Assembly: GCA_047777345.1 (NCBI GenBank)
Contig: JBKEEJ010000001.1
Span: 317,601-381,600 of the forward strand
Direction: 5' to 3'
From: Anaerocolumna sp047777345
GTDB taxonomy: Bacteria; Bacillota; Clostridia; Lachnospirales; Lachnospiraceae
Length of the DNA stretch: 64,000 bases
The position numbers and the translations under genes were made by a program. This document shows positions 52,125-61,733 of this stretch, one piece after another. The first letter of the stretch is position 1; each line of letters begins with the position of its first letter. A model generated the notes under the pieces. It was not told the DNA's origin and did no database searches. It was given only the letters and a program-made list of their open reading frames with translations.

Positions 52125-54440
52125 ATGAATATAAAAAGTAAAATAGTAAAATTATGTTCCCTCTGTTTGTGTGTGACAATGATTGCCGGTGGGACAGCTT
52201 ATGCACTTGCCTCAACCACAAATAAAACGGAAAATAATACGACAAATACAACAACGGAAAGCACAGCCCAAAATCAATCGGAAAAGGCTGACAAAAACAG
52301 TGATACTGTCAAGGATGAAACCGTTTATGTCCTTGCAAATCCGGATGGTACGGTACAGAAAATTATTGTCAGTGACTGGATAAAAAATAACCTTTCCAGT
52401 GACAAAATCAATGATGTGACTGAACTGGAGAATACGGAAAATGTAAAAGGTGATGAAGAATATACACTGGGTGGTGACAACAGCCGTGTATGGGATGCCC
52501 AGGGAAATGATATTTATTACCAGGGTACCATTGACAAAGAATTGCCGGTAAATCTTTCAGTATCCTATAAGCTTGACGGCGAAACAATATCCCCGGAAGA
52601 TATTGTTGGGAAAAGCGGCAAAGTAACCATTCGGTTTGATTATGAAAATAAACAATATGAAACGGTAAAAATAGACGGCAAAGATGAAAAAATTTATGTT
52701 CCCTTTGTAATGCTGACAGGTATGCTTCTTGATAACGACAAATTTACCAATGTGGAAGTATCCAACGGAAAGATTATCAGCGACGGAGATAAAACCGCAG
52801 TGGTTGGTTTTGCTTTGCCGGGATTAGAGGAAAGCCTTGGAATAGACAATGAGGATTTTGAAATCCCCTCCTATGTGGAAATAACCGCCGACGTTACCGA
52901 TTTTTCTATGGGAATGACGGCTACTGTGGCAACCAATGCCTTGTTTGATGAAATTGATACGGAAAAAATTGAATCCTTGTCTGATTTGGATGACTCTATG
53001 GATAAACTAAACGACGCGATGGAAAAGCTTCTTGACGGTTCTTCCTCCCTGTACGACGGCCTTTGCACCCTTCTTGACAAATCCAGGGAACTGGTGGAAG
53101 GAATTAATCAATTGGCAGATGGAGCAAAGAAACTAAAAGACGGAGCATATTCCCTTGATGAGGGAGCTAAAAAGCTTTCTGACGGAGCGACAACCTTGTC
53201 CGAAGGGCTTAATACCCTGTCTGAAAATAATGATAAATTAAACGGCGGCGCTAGAAAAGTTTTTGAAGCCCTTCTATCTACGGCTCAGACCCAGTTAAAG
53301 GAAGCCGGCCTTTCCGTACCTGCACTTACCATTGATAATTATGCTACCGTATTAAATAAAATAATTGATTCGCTGGATAATACAAAAATATATAATCAGG
53401 CATTAAAGCAAGTTACCGCTGCCGTTGAGAAAAAACGGGATTATATTAAATCCCAGGTTACGGATGCTGTCCATAAGGAAGTGGAAAGTGGCGTAACAAA
53501 CGCGGTAAAGGAACAGATTAAAGAAAAGGTTACGGCAGCAGTAAAAGAAGAAGTGTCAGCTCAGGTTACGGAAGCCGTTCGTAAGAATGTGGAAGAACAG
53601 GTAATTCTTGCGGCGACCGGAAAAGATAAGGCAACTTATGATGCGGCCGTTTCTTCCGGACTTGTGGATACGGCAACACAGAATGCCATTAATGCTGCCA
53701 TTGCGAAAAAAATGGAAAGCAAAGAAGTCCAGAAGCTGATTTCATCCAATATTGAAAAACAAATGGAAAGTGAAAAAGTTACCAAAACTATTTCGGAAAA
53801 AGTTAATGAGCAGATGGAAACAGACCAGGTAAAGAATCTTATAAAGACAAATACCGATGCAAAAATGAAAGAAAATGATATTCAGTCAGTGATTGAGAAA
53901 AACACGGAAACACAAATACAAAAAATTGTTTCAGAACAAATGGCCAGCGAGGAAGTACAGTCAAAACTTGCTTCCGCGGCAAAAGGTGCAAAATCGGTTA
54001 TTGCCCTTAAGGCTTCTTTAGATGACTATAATACATTTTATCTTGGCCTTATGGATTATACCGCAGGGGTAGAAAAGGCGGCAACCGGTGCTTTAAGTCT
54101 TAAAAACGGAGCCAGTGAACTAAAGAGCGGAACAGGTACTTTGTATAATGGAGTAAGTTCACTCTATGACGGAATACTTACTATGAAAAACGGTGCGCCG
54201 GCACTGATTGACGGTATCACACAGTTAAAAGACGGAGCAATGCAGCTTTCAGACGGACTTTCAAAATTTAATAAGGAAGGCGTCCAGAAACTGATGGATA
54301 CGGCAGATGATGCCAAAGCCTTTATAGACCGGATGAAAGCAATCATTAATGTGGCAAAGAATTATAAATCCTTTGCAGGAATAAGTGACGATGCCGACGG
54401 AGATGTTAAGTTTATATACAGAACGGATGAAATCGAATAA
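52125..54440 (+). CDS. Large secreted heptad-repeat protein (YhgE/Pip-like) paired with the MMPL exporter
   Basis: 771 residues: signal peptide (about 1-28, ending A-Y-A-L-A), a 230-residue beta-rich ectodomain (V-S-Y-K-L-D-G-E-T-I, V-V-G-F-A-L-P-G-L), then X-X-X-L-X-D-G-A/S heptads at about 286-370 (repeats such as L-A-D-G-A-K-K-L-K-D-G-A), a very long charged coiled coil (about 415-640) rich in E-K-V and Q-M-E, and a second heptad block at about 652-715. The heptads are those of YhgE/Pip proteins, known with MMPL-type exporters. No C-terminal membrane helix or sorting signal is seen, so it would be secreted or non-covalently held, perhaps as the pump's outer partner. GGAGGTAATAGACT precedes ATG. 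Confidence 0.85.
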   Translation: MNIKSKIVKLCSLCLCVTMIAGGTAYALASTTNKTENNTTNTTTESTAQNQSEKADKNSDTVKDETVYVLANPDGTVQKIIVSDWIKNNLSSDKINDVTELENTENVKGDEEYTLGGDNSRVWDAQGNDIYYQGTIDKELPVNLSVSYKLDGETISPEDIVGKSGKVTIRFDYENKQYETVKIDGKDEKIYVPFVMLTGMLLDNDKFTNVEVSNGKIISDGDKTAVVGFALPGLEESLGIDNEDFEIPSYVEITADVTDFSMGMTATVATNALFDEIDTEKIESLSDLDDSMDKLNDAMEKLLDGSSSLYDGLCTLLDKSRELVEGINQLADGAKKLKDGAYSLDEGAKKLSDGATTLSEGLNTLSENNDKLNGGARKVFEALLSTAQTQLKEAGLSVPALTIDNYATVLNKIIDSLDNTKIYNQALKQVTAAVEKKRDYIKSQVTDAVHKEVESGVTNAVKEQIKEKVTAAVKEEVSAQVTEAVRKNVEEQVILAATGKDKATYDAAVSSGLVDTATQNAINAAIAKKMESKEVQKLISSNIEKQMESEKVTKTISEKVNEQMETDQVKNLIKTNTDAKMKENDIQSVIEKNTETQIQKIVSEQMASEEVQSKLASAAKGAKSVIALKASLDDYNTFYLGLMDYTAGVEKAATGALSLKNGASELKSGTGTLYNGVSSLYDGILTMKNGAPALIDGITQLKDGAMQLSDGLSKFNKEGVQKLMDTADDAKAFIDRMKAIINVAKNYKSFAGISDDADGDVKFIYRTDEIE

Positions 54441-54549
54441 TAAAAACAATTAATAACCGTTATTATAACATTTGAAAAACTCCTACGTACAATAACTATA
54501 TTTATTTATCAAAAGGGAGAGTATAAATTTATATAAAACGTGCTTATAA

Positions 54550-54595
54550 AAGGACAGCAGGTATCCGTAAAATTGTACTTGCTGTTCTTTTTTTT
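54550..54595 (+). terminator. Rho-independent terminator of the MMPL operon
   Basis: AGGACAGCAGGTA and TACTTGCTGTTCT with one wobble, then T8. It lies 110 bases past the heptad-protein gene. Confidence 0.85.
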
Positions 54596-54799
54596 GGCTG
54601 GTGACCCGGGTAATCTTTTAAAACATGGAAATCAGAAAATTTAATTTTTGATTTTGCATCTTATTTATTTAGAAAAATATTAGAATTATTTTCGCATATA
54701 GTCTTTATCTTTAGTTGGAATTTTAGTATAATGGTTTATAGAAAGTCAGTCGGAACAGATTTAGTTTCTTAGTTGAAAGAATATCAGGAGGTATAACAC

Positions 54800-55297
54800 A
54801 TGAACGAGTTATATGCGGAAGCAGGGGTAAAGAGAAAGGAAACAGCGGGGACTTTTGCTTTGCGTTTTCTGTTGATTTTCGTTGCAGTTGCAGCCTTTCT
54901 GTTATCATTCCGCAGTACCATATTACTGTTTTTAGCTGTAATTTTGATTGTTGCTATCGTTTATATATTCCCCAGGCTAAGTGTGGAATATGAATATGTG
55001 TTTTGCGACGGACAGTTAGATTTTGATAAAATTATGGGCAATGCAAAGAGAAAAACAGCCTTAAAAATTGATTTTGATACGGTAGAAATTATGGCACCGG
55101 AAGGTTCTCATGCGCTGGATGCCTTTAACCATGTAAAGATGCAAGTTAAGGATTTCACTTCCGGAAATAAAAATATTAAGCCTTATGTTATAATTGTAAG
55201 AGACGGGGATACCGCTTTAAAAATACTTTTTGAGCCCAATGAAAAAATGATAAACTGCATTAAATTAAAGAGTCCCAGAAAATTATCTCAATACTAA
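54800..55297 (+). CDS. Small membrane protein, DUF6106-like
   Basis: 165 residues: a short charged N-terminus, two membrane helices (about 23-62) and a soluble domain with V-E-Y-E-Y-V-F-C-D-G-Q-L-D-F-D-K-I. It resembles DUF6106 proteins of Lachnospiraceae; function unknown. AGGAGGTATAACAC precedes ATG and a TATAAT (54727-54732) lies about 70 bases upstream. Monocistronic. Confidence 0.78.
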   Translation: MNELYAEAGVKRKETAGTFALRFLLIFVAVAAFLLSFRSTILLFLAVILIVAIVYIFPRLSVEYEYVFCDGQLDFDKIMGNAKRKTALKIDFDTVEIMAPEGSHALDAFNHVKMQVKDFTSGNKNIKPYVIIVRDGDTALKILFEPNEKMINCIKLKSPRKLSQY

Positions 55298-55387
55298 TTT
55301 TGTTAAATGATAACAGACAAAATTAAAATATAGGTGTGGTCAAAAGAATGGGAATGTATATCGAAACGCGCCTGCAGGTCCTTTTAC

Positions 55388-55433
55388 TGCAGAAAGTATT
55401 CGCAAAAAAAGATATGCATTCTGCATTTTTTTT
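55388..55433 (+). terminator. Possible terminator between the DUF6106-like gene and guaB
   Basis: TGCAGAA, 24-base loop, TTCTGCA, then T8. A short stem with a clear T-run; the surrounding 55298-55598 has no ORF with a ribosome site. Confidence 0.6.
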
Positions 55434-55598
55434 ATAGATAGGAAAGAACTTGTTGCCGTAAGGTGTTAAAGTATGTCTTTTCAATGGTTTAAGGGTTCCA
55501 TAAAGAAATTGTGAATAAACGGAAAGACAATTGTACATACTATACGGACAATTTATGCCGTATGTGTTTAAATATAAGACAAATTTACGGTTTGGTTA

Positions 55599-55627
55599 TT
55601 GACAAGCCTTCTTTAATTGATTATACT
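55599..55627 (+). promoter_or_regulatory. SigA promoter of guaB
   Basis: TTGACA (55599-55604), 17-base spacer, TATACT (55622-55627), about 50 bases before ATG 55679. No purine riboswitch is seen. Confidence 0.8.
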
Positions 55628-55678
55628 TTTAAATCAAAAAATAAACATGCAAACTTATAAGAAAGAGAGGATAATAAG

Positions 55679-57133
55679 ATGGGAACTATAATCGGTGAAG
55701 GAATTACCTTTGACGATGTCTTATTGGTACCTGCTTATTCGGAAGTGCTACCCAATGATGTTGATGTATCCACTTATCTGACTAAGTCAATTAAGTTAAA
55801 TATTCCGATGATGAGTGCCGGAATGGATACGGTTACAGAACACAGAATGGCAATTGCTATGGCAAGGCAAGGCGGTATCGGAGTTATCCATAAAAATATG
55901 TCCATAGAAAAGCAGGCAGACGAGGTTGATAAGGTAAAACGTTCGGAGAACGGAGTAATCACGGATCCATTTTATTTATCACCGGAGCATACATTAAATG
56001 ATGCCAATGAATTAATGGCAAAATACAGAATATCTGGAGTCCCGATTACGGAAGGCAAAAAACTGGTTGGGATTATTACGAACCGTGATTTAAAGTTTGA
56101 AACAGATTATACGAAAAAAATAAAGGACTGTATGACTTCCGAAGGTTTAATTACTGCTGAGGAAGGAATTACCCTGGAAGAAGCCAAGAAAATATTAGCA
56201 TCTGCAAGGAAAGAAAAATTGCCTATTGTAGATAAAGAAGGTAATCTGAAAGGACTTATTACCATTAAGGATATTGAGAAGCAGATTAAGTACCCTCTTT
56301 CGGCAAAAGATTCCCAGGGCCGCCTAAGGTGCGCCGCGGCAGTTGGAGTTACTGCCAATATTCTGGATCGTGTGGAAGCCCTGGTAAATGCCAAGGTAGA
56401 TGCTATTGTTATAGATACAGCACACGGCCATTCAGCCAATGTGTTAAAAGTAGTTAAGATGGTACGTGATGCCTATCCGGATCTTCAGATTATTGCCGGA
56501 AATGTGGCTACCGGAGAGGCTACGGAAGCTTTGATTAAAGCGGGCGTTGACGCGGTAAAGGTAGGTATCGGACCAGGTTCCATCTGTACAACAAGAGTTG
56601 TTGCCGGTATTGGCGTTCCTCAGATTACAGCGATTATGGATTCTTATAAAGTTGCCAAAAAGTATGGTATTCCTATTATTGCGGATGGAGGCATTAAATA
56701 TTCCGGCGATATAACGAAAGCAATCGCAGCCGGTGCCAATGTTTGCATGATGGGAAGTATATTTGCAGGCTGTGATGAAAGTCCCGGCGAATATGAATTA
56801 TTCCAGGGCAGAAAATATAAAGTATACCGTGGTATGGGTTCCATTGCGGCCATGGAAAACGGAAGCAAAGACAGGTATTTTCAGACAAATGCCAAAAAGC
56901 TGGTTCCGGAAGGTGTTGAAGGACGTGTACCTTACAGAGGTTCGGTAGAAGACATTGTGTTCCAGTTAATCGGAGGACTTAAAGCCGGCATGGGATACTG
57001 CGGAACCCCTACTATAGAATCATTAAAAGAGAACGGAAGATTTGTAAAAATATCCGCGGCTTCCTTAAAAGAAAGTCATCCCCATGACATTCATATTACA
57101 AAAGAAGCCCCGAATTATAGCGTAGATAAATAG
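55679..57133 (+). CDS. guaB: IMP dehydrogenase
   Basis: Oxidises IMP to XMP with NAD+, first committed step of GMP synthesis. The 484-residue enzyme has the (beta/alpha)8 barrel interrupted by two CBS domains (about 95-205), the catalytic Cys303 in G-P-G-S-I-C-T-T-R-V, the monovalent-cation loop around it, D-G-G-I-K-Y-S-G-D and the flap E-G-V-E-G-R-V-P-Y. Length is typical. GAGAGGATAATAAG precedes ATG. Confidence 0.98.
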   Translation: MGTIIGEGITFDDVLLVPAYSEVLPNDVDVSTYLTKSIKLNIPMMSAGMDTVTEHRMAIAMARQGGIGVIHKNMSIEKQADEVDKVKRSENGVITDPFYLSPEHTLNDANELMAKYRISGVPITEGKKLVGIITNRDLKFETDYTKKIKDCMTSEGLITAEEGITLEEAKKILASARKEKLPIVDKEGNLKGLITIKDIEKQIKYPLSAKDSQGRLRCAAAVGVTANILDRVEALVNAKVDAIVIDTAHGHSANVLKVVKMVRDAYPDLQIIAGNVATGEATEALIKAGVDAVKVGIGPGSICTTRVVAGIGVPQITAIMDSYKVAKKYGIPIIADGGIKYSGDITKAIAAGANVCMMGSIFAGCDESPGEYELFQGRKYKVYRGMGSIAAMENGSKDRYFQTNAKKLVPEGVEGRVPYRGSVEDIVFQLIGGLKAGMGYCGTPTIESLKENGRFVKISAASLKESHPHDIHITKEAPNYSVDK

Positions 57134-57143
57134 AAAAAATGAA

Positions 57144-57173
57144 AAAGGAGCTTCTTTTCGGAAGCTCTTTTTA
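57144..57173. terminator. Bidirectional terminator between guaB and the amidase gene
   Basis: AAAGGAGCTTC, TTTTCG loop, GAAGCTCTTTTT. Confidence 0.93.
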
Positions 57174-57211
57174 CTGTGTCAAAAAATTAATTTAGAACCC
57201 CATTCATTTCA

Positions 57212-57904
57212 TTATTGATTATCCATATGTTCTTTTTTATACTTAAATACGTCATCTTTAAAAGTTTTCCAGGCGTCTTCGTGTTCCACAAAGTAAAGCG
57301 GGCAGGCTTTGCCTGTAACGTCATAATGCCTAATAATATCGTCTTTGTCCAGATTGTAAACGGAACACAGCCAGGCAGTCAGTGTCACTAAGGAATGGTA
57401 AGTCTTTTTGTTAAATTTCCCTGTTTCATCCGGATGACAGCATTCAATGGATATGGTATCGTCATTCCTTTCGTTGGATGCGTAGGCGATTTCATCTAAA
57501 GGAATGCATTGTATAATTTCACCTTTTAGTCCAACAATGAAGTGACTGCTGGCATAAGTAGTCTTATTAATTCTTAAATTTTCAAAATAATTCCGGTTGG
57601 CTTTTGCGCCAGTTCCCGGATTGGCAGTATAATGTATGACAATACCGTTTACTTTTGTTAATGGAATCTGTGGTCTGGAATATTCGTTAGGTGTTAATAA
57701 CATTTCAGTGATTTCAAGTTCGGCATTTGGTTTTAAAGTCTGAGAAAAGCCAAATGTACTGCCGGATTTATTTATATTTTTTACGACGCTGACCATCAGA
57801 TTAACAACGAAAAGCAGTATTAACACGGTAAGAATAATGAATAGGGTTAATTCTATAATTTTTTTCTTTCGTTTTTTTCTTAGCCTTTGTCTTTTCGTAA
57901 GCAA
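57212..57904 (-). CDS. N-acetylmuramoyl-L-alanine amidase (amidase_2/PGRP fold), membrane-anchored
   Basis: Cuts the bond between muramic acid and the peptide stem in peptidoglycan. The 230-residue chain has a highly basic N-terminus (K-K-R-K-K-K), one membrane helix (about 18-39), then an amidase_2 domain: G-I-V-I-H-Y-T-A-N-P (zinc His), S-S-H-F-I-V-G, N-E-R-N-D-D-T-I-S-I-E and R-H-Y-D-V-T-G-K-A-C-P with the further zinc ligands. Start is TTG 57904 about 10 bases after AGGCAGGA, so translation may be weak. Likely a cell-wall remodelling or recycling enzyme. Confidence 0.92.
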   Translation of the reverse strand: MLTKRQRLRKKRKKKIIELTLFIILTVLILLFVVNLMVSVVKNINKSGSTFGFSQTLKPNAELEITEMLLTPNEYSRPQIPLTKVNGIVIHYTANPGTGAKANRNYFENLRINKTTYASSHFIVGLKGEIIQCIPLDEIAYASNERNDDTISIECCHPDETGKFNKKTYHSLVTLTAWLCSVYNLDKDDIIRHYDVTGKACPLYFVEHEDAWKTFKDDVFKYKKEHMDNQ

Positions 57905-58121
57905 ATTGAAACAATCCTGCCTTTCTATCGTAATGTAAAATATAGATAAACTGATTCTTGTTTTATTGTTTCATATGGGAAAAATAAGCGCAATATAGAA
58001 AATCTTAAATTTTATTGTGAATATCTTAAGTATTAAGGTAAAATGTTTAAGCAATCATAAACACAAATTCAAAAATTCGTCCGGTCAAATCCATTTGCCG
58101 ATAAATGGTCTAAACAAATCG

Positions 58122-58174
58122 ATAAAGCTATCATACCCATACCCGTAATTTGGGTTAGGATATGATAGCTTTAT
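58122..58174. terminator. Strong orphan hairpin in the amidase-comEB spacer
   Basis: ATAAAGCTATCATA (58122-58135) pairs exactly with TATGATAGCTTTAT (58161-58174), with inner ACCC/GGGT pairing and A-T tracts on both sides. It lies between two minus-strand genes and would terminate the dCMP deaminase gene transcript; CCATTT/AAATGG (58091-58108) forms a smaller hairpin beside it. The remaining 57905-58302 holds no gene. Confidence 0.8.
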
Positions 58175-58302
58175 TTAAATGAAAACATGAAATTTGGCTT
58201 TCAATTTTTAAATGTAAATATGAAAAATCGATATTTATAAAAATTTATATCAATCAATTATCATTGCCTGCTTAAAACTTTGGGATTTACATATTCCTTA
58301 AA

Positions 58303-58782
58303 TTATAAAGAAATCACAATATCCCGGTTAATGGGTATGTATTTCCGGTAGGAAACTCCGGCGGCATCCAGCATACGTTTGGAAGCTTTGACTGCATCTG
58401 TTTCCGCATATTTATCAGACAAATAAACGATTTCAGATATACCCTTCTGAATCAATGCCTTTGCACATTCGTTGCAGGGAAAAAGAGTTACGTACAGTTT
58501 TGACCCCTTCATCTGGGCACCGGTATAGTTTAAAATGGCATTCATTTCCGCATGGCATACATAAACATACTTGGTATCCAGTGCGGGGCCTTCCCGTTCC
58601 CAGGGAAATTCATCATCCGAGCAGCCTGTTGGCATGCCGTTATATCCGACAGATAGAATTTTATTATCTTCACTTACAATGCAGGCACCAACGCTTGTAT
58701 TGGGATCTTTACTTCTTTGCGCAGATAACAAAGCGATTCCCATAAAATATTCATCCCATTTTAAATAATCCTGTCTTTTCAT
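58303..58782 (-). CDS. dCMP deaminase (ComEB-like)
   Basis: 159-residue cytidine/deoxycytidylate deaminase-family zinc enzyme that would turn dCMP to dUMP for thymidylate synthesis. The zinc motif is C-H-A-E-M-N-A-I (His, Glu) with P-C-N-E-C-A-K (two Cys); substrate motifs N-T-S-V-G-A and G-Y-N-G-M-P-T-G are the dCMP-deaminase kind. ATG 58782 follows GGGAGAAGTTAT; an upstream start at 58827 lacks support. It lies alone on the minus strand. Confidence 0.93.
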   Translation of the reverse strand: MKRQDYLKWDEYFMGIALLSAQRSKDPNTSVGACIVSEDNKILSVGYNGMPTGCSDDEFPWEREGPALDTKYVYVCHAEMNAILNYTGAQMKGSKLYVTLFPCNECAKALIQKGISEIVYLSDKYAETDAVKASKRMLDAAGVSYRKYIPINRDIVISL

Positions 58783-59039
58783 ATAACTTCTCCCGTTTCT
58801 AAAGTAATCCGAACTTAATTGGAACATATCCTGTAATCTGATGCTGTTGTTTATATTCTAGCATATAAAAAAAGGAATGTAAATTAAAGTAGCCTACATT
58901 TCCTTGTATCTTTTAAAGCTGTTTCATAAGTCTTTACAAAAACTTTACATGAAAAAAATACACCCATAACAATGAAAGTTTAAAATCCCTTTTGTGAGAT
59001 AAGAAATCGTAGGGGCTTCCCGAAAAGAGGAGGAAAAAT

Positions 59040-59249
59040 ATGAATAAGTTTAAAAAAATTATATTGACTGTTTTTACTGTGGCATTTATTGCGGCTCTTG
59101 GCGGATGCGGTAAGCAAGACACAACGGATACGTCTAAGATCCCAACTGAAACAAACGGCAATGAATCCAATACAAATGAAACAGGTAAGACTGATTCTGT
59201 TTTGCGAAGAAATATGCGGACAAATATAACGTTAGAATTACCCTTATAG
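59040..59249 (+). pseudogene. N-terminal fragment of a lipoprotein fused to a kinase gene
   Basis: ATG 59040, with AGAGGAGGAAAAAT, opens a lipoprotein signal peptide (K-K-I-I-L-T-V-F-T-V-A-F-I-A-A-L-G-G-C, lipobox Cys at about 21) and a Thr/Asn-rich linker typical of the mature start of substrate-binding lipoproteins. After about 50 residues the frame enters sequence that belongs, in another frame, to a sensor kinase, and stops at 59249. No binding domain remains. Confidence 0.7.
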
Positions 59250-60748
59250 ACTCTGATGGAGAAGTTTATGCCGATTCTGATACGGATATGCATTTAGAAA
59301 ACCATAAGGACCGCAAAGAGGTAATAGGGGCATTACAGGGGAAAAGTATTACCCTTACCAGGTATTCAAAAACCATGGGCCAGCCCTATTCCTACAGTGC
59401 CATACCCATTTCCAGTAATTATTTTAACGGGGTGCTTCGTATATCTTTGCCCCTGGCCGAATTGCAAAATTTAAACAGCCAAATGTTTTATTCCGTTCTT
59501 TATGCCATCCTTTTTTGCTTTATTATAGCCATCATTACCGCCGTAATATTTACGGACATACTGGCAAAGCCCATCCATGAGGTGGCAAAAGCGGCCCAGC
59601 ACATTACCGAGGGGGATTACAGCATAAAAATATATACCAGGGATAAGTCTGTGGTAGGAAAATTAGCCCGGTCTTTTAATGTTATGTCCGCCAAAATGAA
59701 AGAAAACATTGATACGTTAACCAGACAGAATGCCGAGTTAGAAGCCATATTAAGCAGCATGACCGCCGGGGTGGTGGCAATTAATGATTCCAATGAAATT
59801 TTTGTTTATAATAAGGCTTTTATAGAAATTTTAAACCTGGGAAACAAAGAACTTTTAGGACAATCTATTTATAATGTAATAAGGAGTGCAACCCTGTTTG
59901 AAACCATTGACCAGGTCAGGGAAAGGAAAAAGCATGTGGAACGGGAAGGAACCTTAATCAAAGACAGCTTAAAATATATACGGATTGCCGCCACTCCCCT
60001 TAGCATGGAAGGACAGCATTGTTTTGGCGTATTGCTGATTATTGAAGATATTACGAAAATAAAGAAGTTAGAAAGTATTCGGAGTGACTTTGTATCCAAT
60101 GTGACTCATGAATTAAAGACTCCCCTTACCTCCATCCGCGGGTTTATTGATACTTTAAAGGCGGGAGCTATTAAAGAGGAAGCAGTAGCCAACCGCTTTT
60201 TAGACATTATTGATATTGAGGCTGAACGGCTTTATAATCTGATTCAGGATATACTGCTTTTGTCTGAAATTGAATCAAAAAGGGAATATGAGATGGTTCC
60301 CTGTGACATAAATCAGTGCGTCAGTTCGGTCATTGAACTGCTTTCTTCCAAAGCTAACAATAAGGTAAAAATTATTTTTTCCCCTCAGCCTTTACTAAAA
60401 CCTTTTGTCTGCAATCCGGACCGGATGAAACAGTTGTTAATTAATCTGTTGGATAATGCCATTAAATATACGGAGGAAGGCAGTATTACTATTACCTGTT
60501 GGGAAAAAGACAATTATTTGCTTCTTGGAATAAAGGATACCGGTATCGGAATAGGAGAAGAACACTTATCCCGTATTTTCGAACGTTTTTACCGGGTGGA
60601 TAAAGGACGGTCCAGAAAAATGGGAGGGACCGGCCTTGGCCTTTCCATTGTAAAGCATATTGTGGAGCTTTATAACGGTAAAATTTCCGTCAACAGTAAG
60701 TTGGGAGCAGGAACTGAGTTTACGATAAGCCTTCCTTATGAAACTTAA
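59195..60748 (+). pseudogene. PhoR-like sensor histidine kinase, 5'-truncated
   Basis: One frame is open from 59195 to 60748; ATG 59288 would give 486 residues. The residues upstream of that ATG (A-K-K-Y-A-D-K-Y-N-V-R-I-T-L-I-D-S-D-G) are the membrane-distal sensor end seen in PhoR-type kinases, so coding once began earlier. What remains: part of the extracellular sensor, one membrane helix, HAMP, PAS (about 150-260), HisKA with H-E-L-K-T-P-L-T-S-I-R (His at codon 60107) and a full HATPase_c (N-L-L-D-N-A-I-K-Y, D-T-G-I-G-I, G-G-T-G-L-G-L). The catalytic core is intact but the first membrane helix and part of the sensor are gone. No response regulator is adjacent. Confidence 0.8.
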
Positions 60749-61401
60749 AACCTTGGCCGGTTACCGTACCTTCTTTTGGTTTTCTTCCGATAAATGAGAA
60801 ACAGTGCAATACTTCCTAGAATGACAAACAGGATAATTACAATAAGCTCATGAAGGAAAAAGGTTTCGGGTAAAATCAAAATGACGGGATCGGTAACGGG
60901 GTCAAAAAGCCAGTAATTATTACGGAAAAAGATTTTGTGAAACAGAACAAAGGCGGCATCAAAATTTATGGCACAGCCCAAGGATACCATAGCCGGAAGA
61001 ACCAGCACCATAACGGAAGATACCAGGAGATACCCGTAATCTTTTTTGCGCTTTTTATAAAGAATAATGAAAATGGCAGCAATCAGGGAAACTAGGCCAA
61101 TGAAATAAAAAGCTACAAATATGTTTTTTACTTCGGCAAAATGCTGTAAGCCGGAAGGAGAAGCAGGCAGGGTAGGAAATTTTAATTCCCCTTTAAAAAA
61201 TGGTGAATTATAGTCAATGAGAGCATTGTAGTTGTCAATTATGACCTGCCGGTCCATTCCGGAGGTTTCCGGAATTTTTAATAAAGATATATCCAGATAA
61301 TAGATAAATCTGAAATTAACGGCGGCAATTACCCCAACGGAAATAAACAGCAGGGTAAATACCAAACCGATTAGTATATCCGAAAATTTCAATCTTTTCA
61401 T
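60745..61401 (-). CDS. DUF1461/TIGR01906 family membrane protein
   Basis: 218-residue membrane protein with four or five helices and an extracellular loop after the first one (Y-N-A-L-I-D-Y-N with P-x-L-P-A-S-P-S-G-L-Q-H-F). This is the TIGR01906/DUF1461 pattern, a conserved Firmicutes family of unknown function; L-Q-H-F-A-E-V-K-N-I-F is its signature. ATG 61401 follows AGGAGAACCTT. Its stop overlaps the kinase remnant by four bases (convergent). Confidence 0.85.
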   Translation of the reverse strand: MKRLKFSDILIGLVFTLLFISVGVIAAVNFRFIYYLDISLLKIPETSGMDRQVIIDNYNALIDYNSPFFKGELKFPTLPASPSGLQHFAEVKNIFVAFYFIGLVSLIAAIFIILYKKRKKDYGYLLVSSVMVLVLPAMVSLGCAINFDAAFVLFHKIFFRNNYWLFDPVTDPVILILPETFFLHELIVIILFVILGSIALFLIYRKKTKRRYGNRPRF

Positions 61402-61544
61402 AAGGTTCTCCTCTTTTTATTCAATTTTGATTCCTGTTTGTAAGTTACTTATTTTCTGATAAAAGTCCGGTAATTATTGTGAATATTATATAATAGAATA
61501 ATCAGCAATTCAATTCATATCCATTCTTAACCACATGGCATAAG

Positions 61545-61556
61545 TTAAACGTTTAA
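61545..61556. promoter_or_regulatory. Upstream LacI-type operator for the GH13 gene
   Basis: TTAAACGTTTAA, a perfect 12-base palindrome with a central CG, as in LacI/GalR-family operators. It is preceded by TAAG, giving the 11-mer TAAGTTAAACG that recurs at 61718-61728. Confidence 0.65.
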
Positions 61557-61683
61557 TAAACTTAATATAATAAATTCGGAACACAGAAGAATTAGAAATG
61601 TGAAGTGATACATATGGATTTATATATAATTACCATTTTAATATATGCAAATTGCTGAAAAAGTAAAAAAATTACAAATAACA

Positions 61684-61712
61684 TTGACGATATTTTCCAT
61701 CTCATATATAAT
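61684..61712 (+). promoter_or_regulatory. Strong SigA promoter of the GH13 gene
   Basis: TTGACG (61684-61689), 17-base spacer, TATAAT (61707-61712). It implies an RNA leader of about 255 bases before the GTG start; the leader holds AACTG/CAGTT-type hairpins near 61826-61857. Confidence 0.78.
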
Positions 61713-61721
61713 ATTGCTAAG

Positions 61722-61733
61722 TTAAACGGTTAA
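61722..61733. promoter_or_regulatory. Proximal LacI-type operator over the GH13 transcription start
   Basis: TTAAACGGTTAA with the same TAAGTTAAACG left half as the distal site, placed right at the expected start of transcription, a position where a bound repressor would block the promoter. Confidence 0.65.

Noticed and set aside
55298..55678. Purine riboswitch or regulatory ORF upstream of guaB
   Set aside because: No purine-aptamer core found; the small minus-strand ORF at 55323-55538 has no ribosome site.
58871..58905. AAGGAATGT/ACATTTCCTT hairpin as a terminator
   Set aside because: It lies upstream of both flanking genes and has only a weak T-tract, so I could not assign it to any transcript.
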